Assembly (NCBI RefSeq): GCF_900188085.1
Contig: NZ_FZOU01000001.1
Coordinates: forward strand, 620,001-684,000
Direction: 5' to 3'
Source: Granulicella rosea
Lineage (GTDB): Bacteria > Acidobacteriota > Terriglobia > Terriglobales > Acidobacteriaceae
Length of the DNA: 64,000 bases
Position numbers and translations under genes: made by a program. Below the pieces are notes generated by a model. That model was given only the letters and a program-made list of their open reading frames with translations, was not told the DNA's origin and did not search any database. Shown here piece after piece: positions 33,743 through 41,532 of this stretch (position 1 is the first letter of the stretch; each line of letters begins with the position of its first letter).

Positions 33743-34626
33743 CAGTAGGATTTGTAGCTCATCAAACGCCTCTTGCGCAGATCGACGTAAAACGTGCCGA
33801 AGTATTTGTTCGACCGGCCGGAGCAGGTGAAGTGGAAGACACCGTCGGCGATCCCAGCGGACTGCAAATAAGGCTCGAAGTCCTTCCGGTCGTCGCCTGC
33901 ACCCGGCTTCCAGAAGCCATCGGGCACACCATCGCCGGTCAGCGGAATGCGGTACTCACGCTCCGCCGCCTGGGCCAGTTCGCGGTCGTTCACCTCGGCG
34001 GCGAACTTCGCCACCAGCCCCTCCATGCCGTTGGGGGGCAGATGCGTCTTGTAGAGGCTGGGCGCGAGAATCAGCTCTTGATCGCCAAAGCGCACGCCGT
34101 AGAGTTCGTCGCCATCGCGAATGAAGAGCGCGGCCTTGCCGTTCATCACATACGAGTTGGGGTTGCCGATGAGGATCGCGCTCAGAGCCAGCTCCGGCCC
34201 CTTCGGCAACTGGTAGGCGAGAGTCCACGTCTCGGAGCCGTTGGAACCCCAGAGGTTCGAATTCGGCTCGTGCAGGACAAGCCGGTTGGCGCGCTTCCAG
34301 TTCTCCGGCGCTCCCAGATCCGCGTGCGTGGTCAGGTCGGGCGTGATCGGCGCGGGTACGGTTGGGTAAAATCCCGGCGCGCCATACTGCGGGGCCGGGC
34401 AGCGGAATCCGGCGGCAGCGGCCTGCAACGTCGCGGCCGCGGGCGTCAATGCGGCCGCCGCCAACGCCATGCGCTGCAAGGCCCAGCGGCGGGTCACGGA
34501 AGTTTCGGAAGCAGGGGCGACGGCGTCCTCATCCTGCCGCATGCGGGCGAAGGCGCGCTCGCGCAGGCGCAGCAGGTAGTTGGGGTCGGGAGCGGAGCGT
34601 GGCAGCGGCGGTTGGTCAGAGGACAA
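33742..34626 (-). CDS. Exported protein coupled to the radical SAM enzyme
   Basis: The 294-residue protein has a charged N-terminal extension (about 1-43). A Tat-like signal follows, TRRWALQRMALAAAALTPAA (about 44-63), and then a mature domain starting near AGFRCPAPQYG. The mature part contains aromatic-rich stretches (NSNLWGSNGSETWTLAYQ) and ends KRRLMSYKSY. I recognise no family. Gene coupling suggests it is modified by, or works with, the downstream radical SAM/SPASM protein. A 40-residue cytosolic leader before a Tat motif is unusual. Confidence 0.6.
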   Translation of the reverse strand: MSSDQPPLPRSAPDPNYLLRLRERAFARMRQDEDAVAPASETSVTRRWALQRMALAAAALTPAAATLQAAAAGFRCPAPQYGAPGFYPTVPAPITPDLTTHADLGAPENWKRANRLVLHEPNSNLWGSNGSETWTLAYQLPKGPELALSAILIGNPNSYVMNGKAALFIRDGDELYGVRFGDQELILAPSLYKTHLPPNGMEGLVAKFAAEVNDRELAQAAEREYRIPLTGDGVPDGFWKPGAGDDRKDFEPYLQSAGIADGVFHFTCSGRSNKYFGTFYVDLRKRRLMSYKSY

Positions 34627-34860
34627 CGGCGCACCTCGGTGACTTGATTGCAGCTAATATAACGCCATGCCGGCCCGTGCGTCTTGTGGGCGGCCTATCT
34701 TCCCTGCAATCAATCGTGGGGCGGAGCACCTGGACCTGGCCGTAGAGACCGACCCCACGATCACGTCGGCTTCGCCTCCGTGATCATGGGGCACCCGCAA
34801 CCTTTGTGTCGGCGCAATTTTGCCTTGTCCGGTGTCCAAGGATGTGAGAGGCCATTGCAC

Positions 34861-35850
34861 ATGAGCGCTTTCTGGAGTTCGTCGTTGCTGTGCCTCGTCC
34901 TCGCGCTGCCGGCACAGCCGTTCCCGCATCCCGGTCCGGTGGCCGATGCGAACCCGTCGGTCCGTCATCCGGAGACTGTGCGGGTGCCCACGCGGCTGCG
35001 CATTGTGAAGCGTGGCGGTCCGGTCGCATACGAGATCGATCCGGCCAGCTTTGAGACGGTGCAGATCACGATCGGGGAGAAGATGATCACCGGGGTCAGC
35101 GTAGAGGTACGTTTCTCCGCGCCGGGTTATTCATCGCCCAGTCAGCCGTGGCTGACTTCAACCGGCGAACAGAGCAGCGGGATCCAGTTCGACAACCTCA
35201 GCATCTCGATCGAACCGGCGAAGCTCCCGGCGCATACCAACTTCGAGCTCGACCTGACGATCTTCGAAACGGACATTCCGCCGCAGCATATGTGGAGGCC
35301 GGCGGCCAGTACGAGATACAAGATCGTCTGGCATCGCGAGCTGCAACCGCCCACGTCCAGCGAGTCAACCGCCGTTCGCGGCATCGAGCGGGTCGAGTCG
35401 CGGCACGACCTCGCCAGCGCGGAGGCTGCCATCTCCGACCTGGAGAAGGTAGCCTGCGGCACGGATTTCGATTCTGCAAAGACAGGGCTGGCGTGCGACG
35501 TCCTGGTGAAGCTCTGGCTGCGGCTGATCGAGGATATCGATGGCTTCATTCCGCCAGCCCCGGCGGGCAGGAGCTTCCTGAGTCTTCCTCCGCCCAGCTC
35601 GTCGCCGGCGGACGACCAGTCGCGGGCTTACAAGCGGGCGTATGACGAGAACAGGCGCAAGGTCGCGCTCTCACAGAAGCGGGTCCATCTGCTGGCCGCC
35701 AAAGATCGTGCTACGGCGAGCCTTGGCGGGATGATCGCCGAGCACTATGATCCCGGACATCACACGGTTCGACATATCGAGGCCATGCTGGCCGATGGGC
35801 GGCTGAGTCCGTCCGACCGGGAACGAGTGCTGAAGTTCTGTGTTTTCTGA
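34861..35850 (+). CDS. Exported protein of unknown function
   Basis: A 329-residue protein starting MSAFWSSSLLCLVLALPAQP, a Sec signal peptide. The N-terminal half is beta-rich (RLRIVKRGGPVAYEIDPASF, FSAPGYSSP). The C-terminal half is helical and charged (RAYKRAYDENRRKVALSQKR). The 59-residue longer reading upstream crosses a repeat-like segment and is rejected. Convergent with the GH5 gene across a perfect palindrome. No family recognised. Confidence 0.55.
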   Translation: MSAFWSSSLLCLVLALPAQPFPHPGPVADANPSVRHPETVRVPTRLRIVKRGGPVAYEIDPASFETVQITIGEKMITGVSVEVRFSAPGYSSPSQPWLTSTGEQSSGIQFDNLSISIEPAKLPAHTNFELDLTIFETDIPPQHMWRPAASTRYKIVWHRELQPPTSSESTAVRGIERVESRHDLASAEAAISDLEKVACGTDFDSAKTGLACDVLVKLWLRLIEDIDGFIPPAPAGRSFLSLPPPSSSPADDQSRAYKRAYDENRRKVALSQKRVHLLAAKDRATASLGGMIAEHYDPGHHTVRHIEAMLADGRLSPSDRERVLKFCVF

Positions 35851-35855
35851 AGCTG

Positions 35856-35899
35856 GGCGTGCCACCCACCGTTCGATCTCGAACGGTGGGTGGCACGCC
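35856..35899. terminator. Perfect 21-bp palindrome between convergent genes
   Basis: The arms 35856-35876 and 35879-35899 are exact reverse complements with a 2-base loop (TC). The core reads GTGCCACCCACCGTTCGA. It begins 5 bases after one stop and ends 7 bases before the convergent stop, so it should terminate both. Confidence 0.85.
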
Positions 35900-35906
35900 G
35901 GAGCTT

Positions 35907-37175
35907 CTACATATGGATGTTGGTGTTGACGACGAAGTCGGGCGAGGTGGTCCAGCCGCTCCAGTCGCTTTGGATGGTGGCGTACGGGTCGGTGGCGATG
36001 TTGGGCGTGGTGGGGCGCGTCGTGCCGGGGCAGTACCATCCCCAGAAGTCGCTTCCGGAGGCGGTGTTGACTTTGTAGGCCCATGCGGTGCGGCTCAGGC
36101 CGGCGTTGGCGTACTCGGTCTGGGTGGACTGCCACTCGCTGTAGCCGCTGGCGTAGGCGGTGTACTCGCCTACGTAGCCCGGCACGTTGTAACCGGCGGT
36201 GTTGATGGCGTTGAAGCCGTTGATGGTCGTGGTGTTGCCTGCCTCCACCTGCGCGGCGGTCGAGCCCACGCCGGTGTACTGGTGCGTGGAGTAGACGACG
36301 TTGGTCCAGCCATTGGTCGCGGGCGAGGGCAGGTTGTTCCACGCCCAGGAGGTGGAGGAGATGGTCTCCATGATGAGCATGCGGGTGGAGTCCACGCCGC
36401 GGATGCCGGCGTAGAGGCTGTTGTACGCGCCGACGACCTGGGTCGTCGTGCCGCCGGTCGGCTCGTTCAGCAGGTCGAAGCCCGCGATGGCGGCGGAGTT
36501 GGCGAAGTTGGCCGCGCTGTAGTGGCTGGCGATCTGCTCCCACAGCCAGAGGGTCAGGCTCTGGTCGGCGCCGGAGCTGAAGTAGGTGCCGTTCGATCCG
36601 CCGTCGTTGGCGTGGCCGGTGTCGGCGTTGCCGCTCTGGCTGCCGAGCGCGCCGTGCATGTCGAGGATGACGTAGATGTTGCGCGACGCGCAGGCGTTGA
36701 TGATGGAATCGAGCACGGTGAAGGAGTCCGAGCGCATGTTCGAGGTGCTCTGGCTGGCCATGGGAAAGAACATGCCCCACCAGATGGGGATGCGCACGGC
36801 GTTCAGGCCGGCGGCGTGGATGTTGTCAAGGTCGGCGGTGGTGATCCAGCTCTGCTGGTAGGTCTTCAGCAGCGCCTGCTCGTTGGCGACGCCGAGGCGC
36901 GAGTCCAGCTCGACCATCATGCCGTGCATGTCCGTGTTGTACGTGCCGGAGCTGTCGATCGGCGTCATGTACGGCTCCATGATGAACCAGCCGCCGAGGT
37001 TGACGCCTTTGAGCTGTACGGTGGTTCCGGCCGCGTTCACGATGTTCGTGCCGCTGGCGTGCAGCGCGGTCAACTGCGCTTGGCCGGTGACGCCGCACAG
37101 CAGCAGCGCGGCGAGAGACAAAAGCCACGTTGCGTGGCGGCGTGGGGAGGGCGTTCCGAGGTGCTTCATCGACAT
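35907..37175 (-). CDS. Secreted glycoside hydrolase family 5, exo-beta-1,3-glucanase-like
   Basis: The 422-residue protein has a signal peptide (WLLSLAALLLCGVTGQAQ) and a GH5 barrel. The acid/base Glu is in DLLNEPTGG (about Glu238) and the nucleophile in GYVGEYTA (about Glu337). The opening VQLKGVNLGGWFIMEPYMTP resembles GH5 exo-beta-1,3-glucanases (subfamily 9-like), suggesting action on fungal or plant beta-glucans. MSMKHLG was chosen because CGGAG lies 7 bases upstream. The 44-residue longer reading lacks a ribosome-binding site and hides the signal peptide. Confidence 0.87.
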   Translation of the reverse strand: MSMKHLGTPSPRRHATWLLSLAALLLCGVTGQAQLTALHASGTNIVNAAGTTVQLKGVNLGGWFIMEPYMTPIDSSGTYNTDMHGMMVELDSRLGVANEQALLKTYQQSWITTADLDNIHAAGLNAVRIPIWWGMFFPMASQSTSNMRSDSFTVLDSIINACASRNIYVILDMHGALGSQSGNADTGHANDGGSNGTYFSSGADQSLTLWLWEQIASHYSAANFANSAAIAGFDLLNEPTGGTTTQVVGAYNSLYAGIRGVDSTRMLIMETISSTSWAWNNLPSPATNGWTNVVYSTHQYTGVGSTAAQVEAGNTTTINGFNAINTAGYNVPGYVGEYTAYASGYSEWQSTQTEYANAGLSRTAWAYKVNTASGSDFWGWYCPGTTRPTTPNIATDPYATIQSDWSGWTTSPDFVVNTNIHM

Positions 37176-37540
37176 TGATTCGCTCCGGAGGTGCTGGGAT
37201 AGCCCGCGCCTCCCGGAAGGGGATACGCGCCACGCCGGTCCTGTTTGGCATACGCAGGGACCACGCGGTTTCAGGCAGCACGAACCATAGACCTGTCGAA
37301 ACGACATGGTCTAACGCGTAGTTTCAATCGAGAACATAGCCTGGGCAAATGACAGGAAAGCTCATCACGGTGATTTGTTTTGAAAGGCGGGAGTTCAGTC
37401 CCGCCCTTTCAAAGCGTTGAAGCGGATTACGTGATGGTCCATAGCAAGAACAAACAACGACAAAAGCCAAAACAGATCCTCCGCTGCGCGAAGGATGACA
37501 ATATTTCAGGCGGGTGCTCGCTACCAAAAGGTAATTCGGT
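37176..37540. other. Intergenic region with hairpin and family A repeat
   Basis: Between the MFS gene and GH5, both leftward. A hairpin with arms near GAAAGGCGGGA and TCCCGCCCTTTC (37382-37410, one-base bulge) may end the efflux gene's transcript. A family A short variant lies at 37473-37500 (AACAGATCCTCCGCTGCGCG then AAGGATGACA). No ORF supported. Confidence 0.6.
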
Positions 37541-39196
37541 CTAGTGCACGGCCTCGCCTGCGGGCGCGCCCTGGCCGGGCTTGTTCTTGCTGAGCAGGAA
37601 CGCGCACAGGACCATGCCGCAGGACATCCAGCACAGCATCCGGTAGACGTCCTGGTAGCCCATGGCGCTCGATTGCTGGTTGAGCTGCTGGTAGATCATG
37701 GCCTGCGCGGCGGCCTTGCCCTGCGCGAGATCGCCCATGCCGCGGCCGGCGAGGTAGCTGCCGAGCTGCTGCGTCTGCTGGGCGAAGGCCGGGTTGGCCG
37801 GCTGCATGCTGTCGACCAGCCTTGCCTGGTGGAAGAGCGAGCGGTTCGTCACCAGCGCGCCGGTGACGGCGATGAAGATGCTGCCGCCGACGTTGCGCAC
37901 GAAGTTGATGAGGCCCGAAACCTGGTTGGACGACTCGCGCGGCAGGCCCACGTAGGCCGCGTTGGTGATGGAGATGAAGCAGAACGGGATCGGAATCATC
38001 TGGATCACGCGCAGGAAGCTGGCCTCGCCGAAGCTCATGTCCAGCGTGATGTGCGTCGACACCCAGTAGTAGGCGACGGCGAAGAAGCCGAAGCCCACCG
38101 CCGCCAGATTGCGCGCGGCAAACTTGCCCGTCGCAATGCCGGCCGCCGGCATCACGATGACGAGCGCGATGCCGCCCGCCGTCAGCGCCATGCCGGCGTT
38201 GGTCGCGGTGTAACCCAGCAGTTGCTGCAGATACTGCGGCTGCAGCACGGTCGCCGCGTTCAGCACGCCGCCCACCAGCATCATCAGCAGGCAGCAGATG
38301 GCGAAGTTCTTGTAGCGAAAGAGCTTCAGGTTCATGACGGGGTTCTTGTGCCGCCACTCCCACCAGATCAGCCCGGTCATGCCGACGACGAACATGATGC
38401 CGAAGGTGCGGATGAAGTTCGAGGCGAACCAGTCGTTCTCCTCGCCCTTGTCGAGCATGATCTGCAGGCCGCCCATGGCGATGGTCAGCAGGCCCAGGCC
38501 GATGTAGTCCAGCTTGAAGAAGTTCTGGCGGTCGGCCTTGATCCAGGGCGGGTCCTGCACGAGCCTGACGACCATAAACAGCGCGAGCAGCCCGACCGGA
38601 ATGTTGATGTAGAAGATCCAGCGCCAGGAGTAGTTGTCCGTAATCCAGCCGCCGATGGTCGGTCCGACCGACGGCGCCAGCACGGCGACCAGGCCGTAGA
38701 GCGCAAAGGCCTGTCCGCGCTTCTTCTCTTCGAAGCTGTCCGCCATGATGGCCTGCGCCATGGGCTGCAGACCGCCGCCGCCGATGCCCTGGATCACGCG
38801 GCAGATCAGCAGGATCGGCAGCGACGGCGCGATGCCGCATAGAAAGCTCGCGACCGTGAAGATGACGATGCAGAGCATGAAGAAGTTACGCCGGCCGATG
38901 ACCGACGAGGCCCAGCCGCCGACCGGCAGGATGATGGCGTTCGAGACGAGATAGCTGGTCAGCACCCAGGTGCTCTGGTCGGTGGAGGCGCCCAGGTCGC
39001 CGCCGATGTGCGGCAGCGCGACGTTGGCGATGGAGGTGTCGAGCACCTCCATGAAGGCGGCCAGCGCCACCGTGGCCGCGATGGCCCAGGGGTTGGCTTT
39101 GGGCCGCCAGTTCTGGTCGTGGTCTGTATCGGCCAAAGGTCTCGTCCTCGCGGAATCGGTGTGGAGTCGCCGGTCGATGAATGACTGGCCGGTCAT
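37541..39196 (-). CDS. DHA2-family MFS multidrug efflux transporter (EmrB/QacA-like)
   Basis: A 551-residue inner-membrane protein with about 14 transmembrane helices. The DHA2 motif LDTSIANVALPHIGGDLGAS follows the first helix, motif A-like VIGRRNFFML follows, and motif C-like GPTIGGWITDNYSWRWIFYI lies in helix 5. It would exchange protons for drugs or organic compounds. It is divergent from a PadR regulator, which probably controls it. The ATG lacks a clear ribosome-binding site, and upstream TTG 39226 is an alternative. Confidence 0.9.
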   Translation of the reverse strand: MTGQSFIDRRLHTDSARTRPLADTDHDQNWRPKANPWAIAATVALAAFMEVLDTSIANVALPHIGGDLGASTDQSTWVLTSYLVSNAIILPVGGWASSVIGRRNFFMLCIVIFTVASFLCGIAPSLPILLICRVIQGIGGGGLQPMAQAIMADSFEEKKRGQAFALYGLVAVLAPSVGPTIGGWITDNYSWRWIFYINIPVGLLALFMVVRLVQDPPWIKADRQNFFKLDYIGLGLLTIAMGGLQIMLDKGEENDWFASNFIRTFGIMFVVGMTGLIWWEWRHKNPVMNLKLFRYKNFAICCLLMMLVGGVLNAATVLQPQYLQQLLGYTATNAGMALTAGGIALVIVMPAAGIATGKFAARNLAAVGFGFFAVAYYWVSTHITLDMSFGEASFLRVIQMIPIPFCFISITNAAYVGLPRESSNQVSGLINFVRNVGGSIFIAVTGALVTNRSLFHQARLVDSMQPANPAFAQQTQQLGSYLAGRGMGDLAQGKAAAQAMIYQQLNQQSSAMGYQDVYRMLCWMSCGMVLCAFLLSKNKPGQGAPAGEAVH

Positions 39197-39252
39197 ATGC
39201 TTGGATGCAGTTCGACGGTGTTGCAACGCATAAAATTCCGGGGAGTAAACAC

Positions 39253-39284
39253 TTGACGTCGTACACTGTGCGGCATACAGTGTA
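39253..39284 (+). promoter_or_regulatory. PadR promoter with overlapping operator
   Basis: TTGACG (39253-39258), 17 bases, then TACAGT (39276-39281) make a good sigma-70-type promoter. The inverted repeat TACACTGT (39262-39269)/ACAGTGTA (39277-39284), spacer 7, covers the spacer and the -10. This is the geometry of an autoregulated PadR operator. The predicted start point lies about 4 bases before the padR ATG. Confidence 0.65.
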
Positions 39285-39291
39285 TGTAGCG

Positions 39292-39678
39292 ATGCATAAC
39301 GAGATCCAAGACGCAGAACTCTTCGACGCCCTCCGGCTGGAGCTTCGCCGGGGCGCGCTGGTGCTGGCGGTGCTGGCGCAGCTTCGGCGGGAGCACTACG
39401 GTTACACCCTGCGCAAGGCGCTGGCCGAAAGCGGCCTCGCCATCGAGGAGAGCACGCTCTACCCGCTGCTCCGGCGGCTGGAGACGCAGGGCCTGCTGAC
39501 CAGCGAATGGCGGGAGGAGGAGCGGCGCAACAAGCGCTTCTACCGGCTCTCGGGCGCGGGTGAGCGGATGCTGGCGCGGCTGCTGGACGAGTGGCGCGGC
39601 ATGAATGCGACGATCGATGGCATCGTCGGACGGGTCGTTGTTTCGGAAGCTGAGACGGAACTTGAGGGTGTGAGGTAG
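39292..39678 (+). CDS. PadR-family transcriptional regulator
   Basis: The 128-residue winged-helix repressor has the PadR core: LELRRGALVLAVLAQL, HYGYTLRKALAESG, and ESTLYPLLRRLETQGLL (recognition helix and wing). It starts within a few bases of the predicted transcription start and lacks a Shine-Dalgarno sequence, so the mRNA may be leaderless. It is 3 bases upstream of a HAAS-like membrane protein and divergent from the MFS pump. Confidence 0.9.
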   Translation: MHNEIQDAELFDALRLELRRGALVLAVLAQLRREHYGYTLRKALAESGLAIEESTLYPLLRRLETQGLLTSEWREEERRNKRFYRLSGAGERMLARLLDEWRGMNATIDGIVGRVVVSEAETELEGVR

Positions 39679-39681
39679 ACC

Positions 39682-40638
39682 ATGGAATTCGAACTCATCG
39701 AACGGTATCTGCAGGCGGTGGGCCAGTATCTGCCCGCGAAGCGGCGGGAGGATGTGCTGGCCGAGCTGCGCGCGAATCTGATGGCGCGCGTCGAAGACAG
39801 CGAGCAGGAGCACGGGCGTCCGCTCACGCAGATGGAGCTGGCGGAGATTCTGCGCGAGCATGGCCGTCCGGCGGTGGTGGCGGCACGCTACCAGGCGCAG
39901 CAGCACCTCATCGGCCCGGCGATCTTCCCTTTCTACTGGCTGGCGGTGCGCAAGGCTCTGCCGCCGATCGTGCTGGTTGTCGCGATCTCGCAGGCGCTGC
40001 TGGCGCGGGATGTGGGCGCGGCGCTGCATGGTCTGCCGCTGACGATCCTGGTGGTCTGGGCGGGCATCACGCTTGCGTTCGCCGCGTTCGAGGCGTCGTG
40101 GACGCGCTTTGGCAGCCGCCTGCCGGAGTGGGATCCTCGGGATCTGCCGGCGCTCCAGAGGCAGCCGCAGCGGCAGAGCCGCGCGAACCGGATCGCCGAC
40201 GCCGTCGTGAGCGCGCTCTTCGTGGCCTGGCTGATCGAGGCGCCGAACCAGCCGTGGCTGATCCTGGGCCCCGGCGCCGCGCTGCTGCATGGTCAGCCGC
40301 TGGCGCTCGCGCCGGAGTGGCGGCTCTTCTACTGGCAGATCGTCGCGCTGCTGCTGTGCCGGCTGGGGCTCAAGGTGGTGACGCTCTTCACGGCGACGCG
40401 CGCCTGGCATCGTGTGCTCGATCTGGCGATTCAGGGCTTCGGCATCATCGTGCTGGCGACGGTGATCGGGATGCGCCACTACTTCATCGCGACCGGACCC
40501 GGGCAGTCGCTGCTCTCCGCGTACGCCCTGAATCGGTGGATCAGCCTGGGCTTCCATATCGCGCTGGCGATCAGCTTTGCCAGCCTGGTGTGGAATCTGT
40601 GGAAGGGCCGGCGGGATGGCGGGGCTGTGTCGGCGTAG
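39682..40638 (+). CDS. HAAS-like membrane protein linked to PadR
   Basis: The 318-residue protein has a cytosolic helical N-terminus (about 1-70; YLPAKRREDVLAELRANLM) of the HAAS/permease-prefix type often paired with PadR regulators. About six membrane segments follow (first ALPPIVLVVAISQALLA). By analogy it may sense membrane state and bind the regulator or pump. No enzymatic motif. Co-transcribed with padR (3-base gap). Confidence 0.75.
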   Translation: MEFELIERYLQAVGQYLPAKRREDVLAELRANLMARVEDSEQEHGRPLTQMELAEILREHGRPAVVAARYQAQQHLIGPAIFPFYWLAVRKALPPIVLVVAISQALLARDVGAALHGLPLTILVVWAGITLAFAAFEASWTRFGSRLPEWDPRDLPALQRQPQRQSRANRIADAVVSALFVAWLIEAPNQPWLILGPGAALLHGQPLALAPEWRLFYWQIVALLLCRLGLKVVTLFTATRAWHRVLDLAIQGFGIIVLATVIGMRHYFIATGPGQSLLSAYALNRWISLGFHIALAISFASLVWNLWKGRRDGGAVSA

Positions 40639-40669
40639 CGGCGCCGGTTCGTGCGTGGACAGTTTTGGT

Positions 40670-40798
40670 TTGTCATCCTGAGCGAAGAGAAGGACCTGCT
40701 TTTGTGCGCGCCTCAGAACTCCGGGCCGACCCGAGACGCAGGTCCTTCGACTCCGTGGCGTGCGATGAAGCCGCACGCCACTCCGCTCAGGATGACAG
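40670..40798. repeat. Dispersed palindrome, family A full copy
   Basis: TGTCATCCTGAGCGAAGAGAAGG at the left mirrors CTCCGCTCAGGATGACA at the right. Inner arms GACCTGC and GCAGGTC are also inverted, and a small extra hairpin TGGCGTGCG...CGCACGCCA is inserted in the right arm. It lies between convergent genes. Confidence 0.85.
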
Positions 40799-40821
40799 AC
40801 ATCGCGCCAGCGGTTAGAAAC

Positions 40822-41358
40822 CTACGCCGTCGGAGGCCCGGCCTGCGCCACGCGGCTCAGCGTCTCCAGCCAGATCTGGTGCTGGGTTTCGACGCGATTG
40901 GGCATCAGTTTTTTTACCAGCTTGGCGAGCCAGCCGCGCTGTTTCTGCTGCGAGAGCACGTGCGTGCCGCCGTCCGGGGTCGGGGTCAGCACCCAGGCGT
41001 GGTAGGCGTGGACGCCCATACCCTGCGACTCCCAGCCGATGCGCGTGGCTGGCTCGAACTCCAGCACCTTCGAAAAGACACGGATGCCGAAGGTGGTCCA
41101 CGCGAACTTCACGCGGTTGCGCAGGTCCGGGCCGGAGACCGAGCGGAAGTGGATGTGGGTGGCGTTCGGGTACCAATCCGGCCACGCGTCGGCGCGGATC
41201 AGCCACGCCCAGACCGTCTCGGGCGGCGCGGGAATCACGATCTCATTCGAGGCGAAGAGGTGGATGTCGGTGGAGGCGTAGCGATCGGGCCAGCGGACTG
41301 CGGTTGACTGGGCTGGGGTCAGTTCGCTCGTCGGGGTGGGCTGTGTCGCGGTCGTCAT
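40822..41358 (-). CDS. SRPBCC-family protein
   Basis: A 178-residue START-like protein. Its core begins HLFASNEIVIPAPPETVWAW and continues DWYPNATHIHFRSV, typical of the polyketide cyclase/dehydrase SRPBCC family. An N-terminal Thr/Pro-rich tail of about 30 residues precedes it. No signal peptide. Ligand unknown. Convergent with the PadR-HAAS unit across a family A palindrome. Confidence 0.78.
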   Translation of the reverse strand: MTTATQPTPTSELTPAQSTAVRWPDRYASTDIHLFASNEIVIPAPPETVWAWLIRADAWPDWYPNATHIHFRSVSGPDLRNRVKFAWTTFGIRVFSKVLEFEPATRIGWESQGMGVHAYHAWVLTPTPDGGTHVLSQQKQRGWLAKLVKKLMPNRVETQHQIWLETLSRVAQAGPPTA

Positions 41359-41532
41359 CCTGCTTGGACGCGCCAGAGGGGCCGGAAGACGCGAAATAAT
41401 TCATGAGTGCGCGGCAATCGCCCTTCCCTGTCTTTAGTAACCGGTTTGCGCGCAAAGGTGTCGCATTTCGGTAAAGATGTCCAAAAACGAGTCGATCTGA
41501 TAGGTGAGAGTTTCCACTCCCCGAGGTTCACC

